Notes: generated by a model not told the origin, from the letters alone. Positions 53,716 to 63,580 are shown, counted from the first letter of the stretch. The stretch is DNA of 64,000 bases from Desulfobulbus oralis (GCF_002952055.1 NZ_CP021255.1:1428851-1492850); one strand, 5' to 3'. Translations and numbers: made by a program.

Positions 53716-55173
53716 AGGGGGTGATTGTGCCCCTGCCTGTCAGTTGTGCCATCTCGAAATGACCATCATGACACAATCCGAAGCATCAGCCGTATTCGGC
53801 AGCCAAACGACCAATATGAGCAGGTTCAGGTTGCCGATTTGAGCAAAAAGCAGTGCTGCAGGGGCATCGGCCCAGCCCCTGGGGCTGCCAACACCAAACA
53901 GGGCCCGCAGCAGGATCCCCAAATTGAACCCGGCAACATGGATGATGTAGCGCTTCTCCACATTGGCCAGCCCGCGAAGATGCACCCGCCGCATGCCGCC
54001 CCCGGTCAGGACAGTGGGCAAAACTGCGTTCCACCCGCTCGCCCCGCGCCCGCATCAGCGCCTTGCCCTTTTCGGATTTCAGCTGGCCTCGGTTCCCGTA
54101 CACCGCTTCCCGGGCATCCATGTCGCCTTTCCAGCGCAATCGCCCCTTGTGCGCCGGTTCACTGATCCGGCTTGTGCAGGAATCCGGCAAATCCTTCAGT
54201 ACGTTCCGGCTGTGATAGCCCTTGTCCGCCACCAGAGCAAAGGGCTCGTCAATGCCGGGCGCTCCTTCCTTGTCCCTGACCGCGCACAGCTTGGCCTGGG
54301 CATCCTCGAGTGTGGTGGCAAGTGTTGTCGTGTCGCCCCGATCCGCAGGATGCACCACAGCCGAAACAATGGCCCCGGATTCCAAGTCAACCACATGCTC
54401 GGGCTTGTACGCCATATGCGTACGGCCATCCTTGAGTTTGGCTATGCGCGCATCCTCATCGGTGCTCGATTGCCAGTCCTTGTTGGAGGTCTTTCTGCCC
54501 TGGCGCTTGCGGTCAAAGGCGATCAACTCCGCCCTGCTCGGCGTCCTGATGCCGCTCTCTTCAGCCAGGCGTTCAAGCATTTCCTGATACGTTTCGCCCG
54601 TATCCCGACGGACAATGCTCTTCATGGCCGCATTGGCCTCCATGCTAGAAGCGTCGATCCCCAGGTATTTCCCGTCAAGCAGATTGGCCTGCTCCAAAAT
54701 CCGCAGCACAAAGACAAACATTTCGTGATGCACCTCAAGCGGCAGGCGCCCCCGGATGCGGCACAGGGAGGAATGGTCGGGCACGGATTCGGTGGGGCCG
54801 AGCCCGAGGAATTCGCGCAGAGAAAGGGAGTCGGCACAGCGCCAGCAGATGCCGCGTTCAGAGTCGATGCCCTCGAAATAGCCGATCAGAAGCATGCGGA
54901 AATAGCGGCCCGGCGGGATGGACCGGCGGCCGAGCTTTTCGGCATAGAAGGGCGCACAGAGCCTTTCGAGGAAGGCGTCAAATGCTTTCTCATGCAGGAG
55001 CTTCTGCAGCCGCTCGTAAAAGACATGCCCCTGACTTTGGGGCAGCTGATCATAGATCAGCCACATGCTCTTCTGCTCTGCCTGCCTCCGGCCAGGACTC
55101 ATACTGCCTCCTCGACACAATTTGATCGCCTGTGCACCATTATGCCTTGCCTGAAGAGTTTTTCAAAGGGCTG
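53716..55173 (-). mobile_element. IS with DUF772/DDE transposase, copy 1 (left end truncated)
   Basis: Nearly identical in layout to the copy at 57356-58853. The right end TTTTTCAAAGGGCTG at 55159-55173 is present. The left terminal 35 or so bases found in copy 2 are missing, replaced by the end of IS30-like element B at 53715. Same orientation as copy 2, so the two form a direct repeat around the salicylate synthase gene. The IS family is probably IS1182- or IS5-like; I am not certain. Confidence 0.8.
53740..55102 (-). pseudogene. DUF772/DDE transposase, copy 1, frameshifted
   Basis: Starts MSPGRRQAEQKSMWL at 55102. The DUF772 domain (SIPPGRYFRMLLIGYFEGID) and DDE core (LLDGKYLGIDASSMEANAA, DGRTHMAYKPEHVVDLESGA, ALVADKGYHSRNV) are intact. 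A run of five C at 53999-54003, against four in copy 2, shifts the frame after VERSFAHC, and the final 90 residues (GGMRRVHLRGLANVEK...) are in another frame. The break removes the C-terminal helices after the catalytic Glu region. Confidence 0.85.
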
Positions 55174-56014
55174 ATAACGGAGATTTTGACAGCGCGATCC
55201 TGTTTAATATTTATTCTGGATGTGCATCTTTTTTTATGAATTCTGACTGTTTTGTAAGAGAATTTTTGGTTCACTTACATGCGTGATAAAAATTGAGTTT
55301 AAACAATTGTTATGAGTGATTTCATAATTTATTATAAATAATAGTATAAAATGTTATCTATTATAATATTTATATATTGACAGTTATATCTCTCAAGCAT
55401 AGATAGGGGCCATGAACGAGCATCGTGAGCATCACTTTATATATGTATTGGCCATTATGATTAAGGCAAAAGTATTACGCTTTAAGTAAAAATAAAACGT
55501 ATGTTTACACATCCACTTCAAAAGATCCATGCAAGTTTGGCATGAGTCCACAAGCTTTCAAGACCATTTTCCCCATGTGTAAATATACATTGGATTTTCT
55601 CATGCGCCACTGCATCAGATAGTAATAATTGAGGCAATCACCAAAGAAGCCTTCATCAGCTCCAGTATCACCATTCACAAGATTTTCCGGTTCGCAGAAT
55701 CTCACGATTCTTTCGTCCAAAGCAGTGGAGCGCTTGTTACGGTATTGGGAGGGCTTGGAAGGAAGGGATTGGCGATTTGTGATGCGTTTAAATCAAAGGT
55801 GAAAATCAGTGCAATTTGTTAAATTGTAGTCTTTGAAATCTTTGAACAGTATGAATATTTGCTCTTTTCAATCATGACTAATCCCCATGATTTTATGGTG
55901 TCATGCTAGACAAGAGTATTATTGTTATATTAATTTGTAATTAATAAAATGATTGCAAATAATATATCAGCTATAGGACTAGTTAAAATTCATGTTTAAT
56001 TGGAGGTCATTAAA
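55174..56014. other. AT-rich non-coding stretch between IS copy 1 and the salicylate synthase gene
   Basis: About 840 bases, very AT-rich. A minus-strand frame of 71 codons (55505-55720, TTG start) has no recognised homology and may be a gene remnant. The final part carries GGAGGT before the salicylate synthase. No clear promoter boxes could be chosen because the whole region is AT-rich. Confidence 0.4.
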
Positions 56015-57355
56015 ATGTTCACAAAAATATTTGATAATATATTGCATGATGATTTGTATGCAGCATGTATTATAGCTGAAAATAGTCCTTATAAAGATTA
56101 TGCTGTTTATGAGAATCAAGGAAATTATTTTATTGGATTAGGAATAAAGTCATATATTAATTTTGGGTTAGAAAGTACTATAATATACAATAATGGGAAT
56201 AAAAGCGAAATATCTAACAAAGATTTTGCTTGTTCTATGAATAATGCTGTAAAAATGATATCAGATAAAGAGTGGAGAGGAATTGGATTGGCGCATTTTG
56301 AATTATCAAGATATTTATATTCCATACATCCTCTTCCTTATGCATCAACATTACTAAAATTAATTATACCAATCGTAGAAATATCAATAGTTAATAATAA
56401 AATATCTATATCTTCATCTAATAAATCATGTGCTGATGAAATTTATAATTTTATCGATAAAAAATTTAATGAAATAAAAAATAAAAATAATGATAATATA
56501 ATAAATCGTGCAAACACTTTATTTAATACAAAAATTAACTTATATGGAGAAAATGAATATAAATCAAATGTAGCATCTGCAGTTTTTGATATTAATAATT
56601 TAAAATATCAAAAAGTTATTATTTCTAGAAGAGTTCCATTACAGAGAAGGATTGATATGATTGCCAGTTATTATTCTGGAAGAAAATCAAATTCTCCTGC
56701 AAGATCATATATTTTAAATATAGATGGGTTTCAAGCAGCAGGATTTAGCCCGGAAACCGTTGTTGAAGTTAATAGCGATAGAATAGTAAGTACACAGCCA
56801 TTGGCAGGGACAAGAGCAATATCTACAGATTTAATGGAGGATAAAAAATTAGAAAGTCAACTTATCAATGACACTAAAGAAATAGCTGAGCATGCTGTCT
56901 CTGTAAAGTTGGCATTTGATGAGATAAATAAGATATGTGATAATGAATCAATATATTTGAGCTATTTTATGAAAATAATAAAAAGAGGACCTGTGCGCCA
57001 TCTCGCCTCTCGCCTTCGGGGTAAAATGAAAGAGAATAACACTTCATGGGATGCATTTAATGCACTTTTTCCTGCGGTTACTGCAACTGGTATTCCAAAG
57101 AAAGAATCAATTGAAGCAATACATGATTATGAAAAAAATGATCGTGGTTTGTATAGCGGATGTATCATGCTTTATGACAGTAATGACTGCATGGATGCGG
57201 CACTCGTATTACGTAGTTTTTATCAAACAGCAAAATTATCTTGGATACAAGCTGGAGCTGGAATAGTAGAAAAATCAACTCCCGAAAGAGAATTTGAGGA
57301 AACATGTGAGAAGTTATATACAGTATCTAATTATATAAAATATATGAATCCCTAA
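56015..57355 (+). CDS. Salicylate synthase-type chorismate-utilising enzyme
   Basis: A 446-residue member of the MbtI/Irp9/YbtS branch of chorismate-binding enzymes. Conserved blocks are GFSPETVVEV, STQPLAGTRA, RGPVRHLASRLRG, ALFPAVTATGIPKKES, GLYSGCIMLYD, DAALVLRSF and IQAGAGIVEKSTPEREFEET. Such enzymes make salicylate from chorismate through isochorismate, usually for siderophores. Isochorismate or anthranilate synthase are alternatives, but the end region favours salicylate synthase. ATG 56015 follows GGAGGT. The gene is far more AT-rich than the chromosome and lies alone between two IS copies; its stop codon touches the next IS. Confidence 0.85.
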   Translation: MFTKIFDNILHDDLYAACIIAENSPYKDYAVYENQGNYFIGLGIKSYINFGLESTIIYNNGNKSEISNKDFACSMNNAVKMISDKEWRGIGLAHFELSRYLYSIHPLPYASTLLKLIIPIVEISIVNNKISISSSNKSCADEIYNFIDKKFNEIKNKNNDNIINRANTLFNTKINLYGENEYKSNVASAVFDINNLKYQKVIISRRVPLQRRIDMIASYYSGRKSNSPARSYILNIDGFQAAGFSPETVVEVNSDRIVSTQPLAGTRAISTDLMEDKKLESQLINDTKEIAEHAVSVKLAFDEINKICDNESIYLSYFMKIIKRGPVRHLASRLRGKMKENNTSWDAFNALFPAVTATGIPKKESIEAIHDYEKNDRGLYSGCIMLYDSNDCMDAALVLRSFYQTAKLSWIQAGAGIVEKSTPEREFEETCEKLYTVSNYIKYMNP

Positions 57356-58853
57356 CAGCCCTTTGAAGAAATGTTGATTTTTCGAAGGGGACACAAAGTG
57401 GCGATTGTGCCCCTGCGTGTCAGTTGTGCCATCTCGAAATGACAATCATGACACAATCCGGAGCATCAGCCACATTCGGCAGCCAAACGACCAATATAAG
57501 CAGGTTCAGGTTGCCGATTCGGGCAATAAGCAGTGCCGCAGGGGCATCGGCCCAGCCCCTGGGGCTGCCAAAACCAAACAAGGCCCGCAACAGAATCCCC
57601 AAATTGAACCCGGCAATGTGGATGATGGAGCGCTTCTCCACATTGGCCAGTCCGCGAAGATGCACCCGCCGCATGCCGCCCCGGTCAAGACAGTGGGCAA
57701 AGCTGCGCTCCACCCGCTCGCCCCGCGCCCGCATCAGCGCCTTGCCCTTTTTCGGATTTCAGCCAGCCACGGTTCCCGTACACCGCATCCCGGACCGCCG
57801 TATCCCCATGCCAGCACAATCGCCCCTTGTGCGCCGGTTCACTGATCCGGCTTGTGCAGGCATCCGGCAAATCCTTCAGTACGTTCCGGCTGTGATAGCC
57901 CTTGTCCGCCACCAGAGCAAAGGGCTCGTCAATGCTGGGCGCTCCTTCCTTGTCCCCGACCACGCACAGCCTGGCCTGGGCGTCGTCAAGTGTGGTGGCA
58001 AGCGTTGTGGTGTCACCCTGATCCGCAGGATGCACCACAGCCGAAACAATGGCCCCGGATTCCAGATCAACCACATGCTCGGGCTTGTACGCCATGTGGG
58101 TGCGGCCATCCTTGAGTTTGCCTATGCGTGCGTCCTTATCGGTGCTCGATTGCCAGTCCTTGTTGGAGGTCTTTCTGCCCTGGCGCTTGCGGTCAAAGGC
58201 GATCAATTCCGCCCTGGTCGGCGTCCTGATGCCGCTCTCTTCAGCCAGGCGTTCAAGCATTTCCTGATAGGTTTCGCCCGTGTCCCGGCGGACAATGCTC
58301 TTCATGGCAGCGTTCGCCTCCATGGCCTGGGCGTCGATGCCCAGATATTTCCCGTCAAGCAGCTTGGCCTGCTCCAAAATCCGCAGCACAAAGACAAACA
58401 TTTCGTGATGAACTTCCAGCGGCAGGCGCCCCCGGATGCGGCACAGGGAGGAATGATCAGGCACGGATTCGGTGGGGCCAAGTTGCAGGAATTCGCGCAG
58501 GGACAGGGAATCGGCACAGCGCCAACAGATGCCGCGCTCGGAATCGATGCCCTCGAAGTAGCCGATCAAAAGCATGCGGAAATAACGGCCCGGCGGGATG
58601 GACCTGCGGCCGAATTTTTCGGCGTAGAAGGGAGCGCACAGCTTTTCGAGGAAGGCGTCAAATGCTTTCTGGCGCAGGAGCTTCTGCAGCCGCTCGTAAA
58701 AGACATGCCCCTGACTCTGGGGCAGCTGATCATAGATCAGCCACATGCTCTTCTGCTCTGCCTGCTTCCGGCCAAGACTCATGACGCCTCCTCAACATAA
58801 TTTGATCGCTTGTGCACCATTATGCCTTGCCTGAAGACTTTTTCAACGGGTTG
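57356..58853 (-). mobile_element. IS with DUF772/DDE transposase, copy 2 (complete ends)
   Basis: About 1.5 kb. The left end CAGCCCTTTGAAGAA (57356-57370) and right end TTTTTCAACGGGTTG (58839-58853) are inverted repeats. Flanking bases are CTAA on the left and TTAG on the right, so the repeats may extend four bases further. No direct target duplication is seen. Same orientation as copy 1. Confidence 0.82.
57420..58782 (-). pseudogene. DUF772/DDE transposase, copy 2, frameshifted
   Basis: Starts MSLGRKQAEQKSMWL at 58782. It carries the same DUF772 and DDE blocks as copy 1 (LLDGKYLGIDAQAMEANAA, HMAYKPEHVVDLESG, ALVADKGYHSRNV). A run of five T at 57748-57752, against four in copy 1, shifts the frame after LKSEKG, so the remainder (RARGERVERSFAHCLDRGG...) lies in another frame ending at 57420. 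The intact frame of each copy covers the break of the other; together they predict a transposase of about 455 residues. Confidence 0.85.
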
Positions 58854-59009
58854 TTAGCCTGTTCTCAGCCTGACCGAGCGGTGTTTTGGCAATGGGAATC
58901 TTACCCATATGGGGGGATATGTTATCAAGCAGAAAACGGAGGAAGGAGGGGGGTGGCGGATAAAAAAACGCCTGGTGCGTCGGGCACTGCCAGAGAGGGT
59001 CGGGAAAAG

Positions 59010-59034
59010 TCGGCAGCCTGCCCGATCTTTTTTC
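59010..59034 (+). terminator. Possible orphan plus-strand terminator
   Basis: TCGGC pairs with GCCCGA around one bulged C, followed by TCTTTTTTC. No plus-strand gene lies directly upstream except the salicylate synthase beyond the IS, so it may be the leftover terminator of a gene lost when the IS inserted. Confidence 0.35.
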
Positions 59035-59311
59035 ATTCGCGCAGATAAGGGCCACGGCTTCCTGGGCCGGTGCTTCGGGAGCACCAAAGCAAAGGACCTG
59101 AGGCCCGCAACGGGGCGGACTTTGACTGCCCCGTGCGGGCATGCTTCGGAACGGCAAAGATACCGTCGTGGCAATCCACGGCAGAGGCGTGGCCCTGGCC
59201 ATGTTCACCGGTCAGGATGACGGTGAATTTGGGCATGCCGTTCTTCCGGACAATTGGCCGGGGTATGCGGAGTTTGCCATGTGCCGCCGTACCTGGCCTA
59301 TGCAAAAGGGC

Positions 59312-59346
59312 AACAAAAATGGCCAGCGTTCCTCTGAACGCTGGCC
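59312..59346 (-). terminator. Rho-independent terminator of the infC-ihfA operon
   Basis: On the minus strand, GGCCAGCGTTC and GAACGCTGGCC form a perfect 11-bp stem with a 4-base loop, followed by ATTTTTGTTG. It is 25 bases beyond the ihfA stop. Confidence 0.9.
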
Positions 59347-59370
59347 ACGAAAACACGGGGCAGGGGCGGC

Positions 59371-59661
59371 TTATGCCTGATTCAACCGTTCCCGCAACTG
59401 CTTGCTGGGCCGGAACGAAACCATTTGGCGTTTGGTAATGGTCATACTTTCGCCGGTACGGGGGTTGCGGCCGCGGCGGGGCGATTTTTCCCGCACGGTG
59501 AGCGTGCCAAACTGTACCAGCTTGACAGACTCGCCTGCCACCATGGTCTCCTTCATGACGGAAAAAACCTTGTCCACGATCTCGGCCGCGCTCCGTTGGG
59601 AGATCTGAAGCCTGTCCGCGATGGTCAAGGCCAGTTCCTTGCGGGTTACGTTTGTGGTCAT
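59371..59661 (-). CDS. ihfA: Integration host factor alpha-type DNA-bending protein
   Basis: A 96-residue HU/IHF protein. It has the helical dimer core (TRKELALTIADRLQISQRSAAEIVDKVF), GESVKLVQFGTLTVREK, and the beta-arm GRNPRTGESMTI with the intercalating Pro. Position directly after pheT, overlapping it by four bases, matches ihfA in proteobacteria. It bends DNA at specific sites in recombination, replication and sigma-54 promoters. Confidence 0.92.
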   Translation of the reverse strand: MTTNVTRKELALTIADRLQISQRSAAEIVDKVFSVMKETMVAGESVKLVQFGTLTVREKSPRRGRNPRTGESMTITKRQMVSFRPSKQLRERLNQA

Positions 59662-62114
59662 ACTGTCGCTCCTTCGCGAAGATGGGCATCAAAGTGCCGT
59701 ATCAGGGCCTGCACGATTTTATTGTGGACCTTGTCGGCCGCGGCGCTATCCAGGGTGCTGTCGGCCGACCGGTAGGTGATGGAGAGCGAGACGCTTTTTT
59801 CCCCTGGAGCCAGTGGCTTGCCCCGATATATGTCGAAAAGCCGGACCGACTCAACATATTTCTGCTTTTGGGCCAGCACGGCATCCACCAGTTCGCCTGC
59901 GGCAAAGTGCTCGGGCACCACCAGGCTGATGTCGCGGCTGGTGGCCGGAAAGCGGGCAAGCGGGATGAACTGTTTGCCTTTTTTCGGTACCTGGGCAAGC
60001 GCTTCCAGATCCAGGTTCAGGAAGTACACCGCTTGCCTGAGGTCAAAGGCCTGCAGTACCGTTTCCCGCACCGCACCCAGATAACCCAGGAGCTTGCCGT
60101 CGAAACGGAGGCACATGCAGGCGCTGCTCTCGATATAGGGCTCGTTGGCGACCGCCTCTGCCACGAAAGCGATGCTCTCCTTCGCTCCGTGAGCCAGCGG
60201 GTAGCCCAGCCGCCGCAGAAGCTGGACGGCCACGCCCTTGAGGTCCGCAAAGTCGGCCTGCTGTCCGCTAAAGTAGAGCGGCTCCGCATGCGGATAGCGC
60301 TGCCCGCTCAGCACTGCACAGAGTTGCATCCGCTCCTCCGGCTGTACGCCGGCCTCGCGCGCGCAGAAGACCTTGCCGATTTCGTAAAGCCGGATATCCG
60401 GATTCTGAACGTTGCTGTTGCGTTCGATATTTTCCAAAAGGCCTGCCAGGAGCTGAGTACGCAAAACCGATTGTTCTTCGCTCAAGGGATTGCGCAGGCG
60501 CACCATCCGGCGGCGCGCATCCTCCGGACCCAGGCCAAGCATGTCGGGATGGGCCGGGCTCACAAAACTGTAGTTGATGGCCTCGTAAAAGCCCTGACTG
60601 GTCAGGTTGCGGCCGATTTCCCGCCGCAGCACGCGCATGAAATCTTCTGCCGGCGAATCCAGGCGGAGCAGCGGTTGGGTGGCCGGGATGCTGTCGTAGC
60701 CGATCATTCGTGCCACTTCCTCTATGAGGTCGACCTCCCGCTCGATGTCCATGCGGAAGCTCGGCACGGTCACCGCAAATTGGCCGGCTGTCTGCCGGGT
60801 CACCGTAAAGCCGATACTCTGCAGCCGCCGCATGACTTCGTCTTCCGGCACTGCCTGCCCCAGGAGCGTATTGAGGCGCGAGCTGCGCAGGACGAGCTGA
60901 ATGAGGGGTTTTTTGCCGGGATATTCGTCAATGCCATCTGGCTCGGGTGCAGCCCCGGCCACCTCGGCCATGAGGGCCACCGCCCGTTGCAGGGCCTTGT
61001 CCGCCAAATCGGGATCGACCCCGCGTTCGAAACGGAAGGACGCCTCGGAAGGCAGGCCCAGTCGTCTGGCCGTGCGGCGGATGGAGACCGGATCAAAGCA
61101 GGCGGATTCCAGCAGGAGCGTGGTGGTCTGATCCGTGATTTCGCTGTTCTGCCCGCCCATGACCCCTGCCAGGGCGACCGGCTTTTTCGCATCGCAGATC
61201 AACAGCGTATCTGCCGTGAGCTTCCGGGTCGTGCCGTCCAGGGTGACGAGTGTCTCTTCGCCCGGCCGCGGCTTGCGCACCACAATGGCCCCGCCCTCAA
61301 GGCGGGCAAAGTCGAAGGCGTGGAGCGGCTGGCCGGATTCCAGCATGACATAGTTGGTAATGTCAACGATGTTGTTGATGGGGCGGATGCCAACCGCAGT
61401 CAGGCGCTGCTGCAGCCAGGCCGGGGAGGGCGCAACGCGGCAGCCTGTGAGTTTGCGCGCGGCGTAGCGCCTGCAGAGCCGGGGCTCTTCGATGTTGACC
61501 GTGAAGCCGGCATCTTTGCCGGTGAGCGGCGTGACCGCGTCCACCAGCGGTTTGAGTTCCGAGCCGGTGAGGCCCGCAATTTCGCGTGCAATGCCCCGGA
61601 CGCTGGCACAGTCTGCCCGGTTCGGGGTCAGGTCCACGTCAATGACCGCATCTTCCAGGTGCAGCGCTCTGCGGAGCGAGAGCCCCGCGGGCAGCGAGCT
61701 GTCCAGATCCATGATGCCGTCGTGGTCGGTTGAAAGGGCCAGTTCCCGGGCCGAGCACAGCATGCCGCAGGATTCGACGCCGCGGATTTTGCTCTTCTTC
61801 AGCCGGGTGCCGTCGGGCAGTACCGTGCCTGGCCGGGCCAGGGCCGCGATCATGCCGGCATGGACATTGGGAGCGCCGCAGACCACCTGAATGCTTGCTG
61901 CTCCGGTACTGACCTGACAGACGGAGAGATGGGTCGAATCCGGGTGCCTGACCACACTTTCAACCTTTGCGGTGATGATGGCATCCAGATGGGGATAAAG
62001 TTCCTCCACACTGTCCACTTCCAGCCCCAGCATGGTCAGATGGTCGGCGATTTGCGCCGGCGTGAGATCACCTGTGGAAGTAAATTGCCGGAGCCAGCTT
62101 AGGGTGCATTTCAT
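59658..62114 (-). CDS. pheT: Phenylalanyl-tRNA synthetase beta subunit
   Basis: An 818-residue subunit. The N-terminal tRNA-binding domain (VVRHPDSTHLSVCQVSTG, VVCGAPNVHAGM) is followed by B3/B4 editing domains, the B5 domain, the inactive synthetase-like core (YEAINYSFVSP, PLSEEQSVLRTQLL) and a C-terminal anticodon-binding fold (FPATSRDISLVVPE). Length is typical. It lies 96 bases after pheS. Confidence 0.96.
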   Translation of the reverse strand: MKCTLSWLRQFTSTGDLTPAQIADHLTMLGLEVDSVEELYPHLDAIITAKVESVVRHPDSTHLSVCQVSTGAASIQVVCGAPNVHAGMIAALARPGTVLPDGTRLKKSKIRGVESCGMLCSARELALSTDHDGIMDLDSSLPAGLSLRRALHLEDAVIDVDLTPNRADCASVRGIAREIAGLTGSELKPLVDAVTPLTGKDAGFTVNIEEPRLCRRYAARKLTGCRVAPSPAWLQQRLTAVGIRPINNIVDITNYVMLESGQPLHAFDFARLEGGAIVVRKPRPGEETLVTLDGTTRKLTADTLLICDAKKPVALAGVMGGQNSEITDQTTTLLLESACFDPVSIRRTARRLGLPSEASFRFERGVDPDLADKALQRAVALMAEVAGAAPEPDGIDEYPGKKPLIQLVLRSSRLNTLLGQAVPEDEVMRRLQSIGFTVTRQTAGQFAVTVPSFRMDIEREVDLIEEVARMIGYDSIPATQPLLRLDSPAEDFMRVLRREIGRNLTSQGFYEAINYSFVSPAHPDMLGLGPEDARRRMVRLRNPLSEEQSVLRTQLLAGLLENIERNSNVQNPDIRLYEIGKVFCAREAGVQPEERMQLCAVLSGQRYPHAEPLYFSGQQADFADLKGVAVQLLRRLGYPLAHGAKESIAFVAEAVANEPYIESSACMCLRFDGKLLGYLGAVRETVLQAFDLRQAVYFLNLDLEALAQVPKKGKQFIPLARFPATSRDISLVVPEHFAAGELVDAVLAQKQKYVESVRLFDIYRGKPLAPGEKSVSLSITYRSADSTLDSAAADKVHNKIVQALIRHFDAHLREGATV

Positions 62115-62210
62115 GGCAAAAACCTGTTATGCGTCGGAGCGCGTCTCAAAAGGAAAGGCGTGTACAGGGCAGGAGGCGCGAAAAGGGTGCAGAATCCGCT
62201 GGCGCCGGCC

Positions 62211-63221
62211 TCAGAACTGGGAGAGAAAGCGCAGGTCGTTTTCGTAGTAGAGGCGGATGTCGTCGATGCCGTATTTCAGCATGGCAATGCGCTCCACGCC
62301 CATGCCAAAGGCAAAGCCGGAATAGATATCCGGATCATAACCCACCTGGGAGAGCACCGCCGGGTGGATCAGCCCGGAACCCAGGATCTCCAGCCAGCCC
62401 GTCTGTTTGCAGACCCGGCAGCCCTTGCCGCCGCACATGACGCAGGCGATGTCCACCTCGGCGCTGGGCTCGGTGAAGGGGAAAAAACTGGGCCGGAAAC
62501 GGAGCGGCAGATCGCGGTGGAAGATGCGCCGGCTGAAGCTGGTGAGTACGCCTTTCAGATCGGCAAAGGACACGTTCCGATCCACCAGGAGCCCCTCCAC
62601 CTGATGAAACATGGGCGTATGCGTGATGTCGGAATCGCAGCGGTAGACCTTGCCCGGCGCAATGTAACACAACGGCGGCTCCTGCTTTTCCATGATGCGC
62701 GCCTGCATGGGCGAAGTGTGCGTGCGCAGCAGCAGGGAATCCGTGACATAGAAGGTGTCGTGCATGTCACGGGCCGGGTGGTGTTTGGGGATGTTGAGCG
62801 CCTCGAAGTTGTAGTGGTCAGTCTCCACATCCGGGCCTTCGGCCACCGCAAAACCCATACCCGCAAAGATGGCGCAGATTTCCTCCATCACCTGGGTGAT
62901 GGGATGCAGGGAGCCGAAGGGCAGGTAGCGGCCGGGCAGGCTGCAATCGATTCCTTGGAATTTCGGTCCGGCCAGGCTGCCCAATTCCTGCTTGCGTTCC
63001 TCGAAGCGGCGTTCGATTTCGGCCTTGATTTCGTTGGCCACCTGTCCAAGACGCGGCCGCTCTTCGGCAGGAACGCTGCCCAACTGGCGCAGGATGGCGG
63101 TCAACTGACCGCCTTTCCGACCCAGGTAGTTGACACGGAAGGCTTCCAGTGAGGCGCTGTCGCTGGTATGCTCCAGCGCATCCAGGGCTTCCTTTTGCAG
63201 CGCCCGGAGCTGTGTTTCCAT
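62211..63221 (-). CDS. pheS: Phenylalanyl-tRNA synthetase alpha subunit
   Basis: A 336-residue catalytic subunit with an N-terminal coiled coil for tRNA binding, motif 1 (GSLHPITQVMEEICAIFAGMG), motif 2 (GKVYRCDSDITHTPMFHQVEG) and motif 3 (GFAFGMGVERIAMLKYGI). The CVMCGGKGCRVCKQTGW segment holds four cysteines in a zinc-ribbon-like loop, common in this family. It follows rplT by five bases. Confidence 0.96.
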   Translation of the reverse strand: METQLRALQKEALDALEHTSDSASLEAFRVNYLGRKGGQLTAILRQLGSVPAEERPRLGQVANEIKAEIERRFEERKQELGSLAGPKFQGIDCSLPGRYLPFGSLHPITQVMEEICAIFAGMGFAVAEGPDVETDHYNFEALNIPKHHPARDMHDTFYVTDSLLLRTHTSPMQARIMEKQEPPLCYIAPGKVYRCDSDITHTPMFHQVEGLLVDRNVSFADLKGVLTSFSRRIFHRDLPLRFRPSFFPFTEPSAEVDIACVMCGGKGCRVCKQTGWLEILGSGLIHPAVLSQVGYDPDIYSGFAFGMGVERIAMLKYGIDDIRLYYENDLRFLSQF

Positions 63222-63226
63222 GGCGA

Positions 63227-63580
63227 TCAGGCGTTCTCCGCCGCGGCCTTGACCACGCTGCTGAAGGCATTCGGGTCGAGAATGGCCAGGTTGGAGAGGA
63301 CCTTACGGTCCAGCTCGATGGCGTTCTTATGCAGCCCGCAGATAAGGCGGCTGTAGGTGGTGCCGTTTTGTTTGGCAGCGGCGCTCAGCCGGGCAATCCA
63401 CAGTCTGCGGAAGTCGTGTTTTCTGTCGCGACGGTCGCGGTAGGCAAAACACAGGGAGCGGTCAACCGCTTCCGCGGCGGTCCGGTACAGACGATGCTTG
63501 CCACCGCGGTAGCCGCTGGCCATTGCGAGCACCTTGTTCCGTCTTCTCCGGGCCTTGAAGCCACGGGTCACTCGAGGCAT
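63227..63580 (-). CDS. rplT: Large-subunit ribosomal protein L20
   Basis: A 117-residue L20 beginning MPRVTRGFKARRRRNKVL, with FRRLWIARLSAAAKQNG and LAILDPNAFSSVV. It binds 23S rRNA early in assembly and in many bacteria represses its own operon. ATG 63580 is the family start. It lies between rpmI and pheS as expected. Confidence 0.97.
   Translation of the reverse strand: MPRVTRGFKARRRRNKVLAMASGYRGGKHRLYRTAAEAVDRSLCFAYRDRRDRKHDFRRLWIARLSAAAKQNGTTYSRLICGLHKNAIELDRKVLSNLAILDPNAFSSVVKAAAENA

Larger units (their letters stand above)
58854..59370. other. Intergenic region between IS copy 2 and ihfA
   Basis: About 517 bases without a convincing gene. Small frames on both strands (for example 59141-59380 plus) have no homology. 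It contains two hairpins: a possible plus-strand terminator at 59010-59034 and GGTGCT/AGCACC at 59069-59085, then the ihfA terminator. The tmRNA, SRP RNA, RNase P RNA and 6S RNA signatures were looked for and not found. Confidence 0.45.

Noticed and set aside
55505-55720. 71-codon minus-strand frame in the AT-rich region
   Set aside because: No homology, TTG start, no ribosome-binding site; could be a remnant but cannot be supported as a gene.
53716-58853. Calling the IS-bracketed unit a proven active composite transposon
   Set aside because: No outer target duplication is visible, both transposases are frameshifted and copy 1 has lost its outer left end, so only past mobility is suggested.
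58854-59310. Possible SRP RNA or other small stable RNA
   Set aside because: A hairpin with a GGTGCT/AGCACC stem exists, but the conserved GGAAGGAAGCAG-type SRP loop and other RNA signatures are absent.
59652-61733. A 693-codon plus-strand frame opposite pheT
   Set aside because: Antisense shadow of a certain housekeeping gene; no start signal or family motif.
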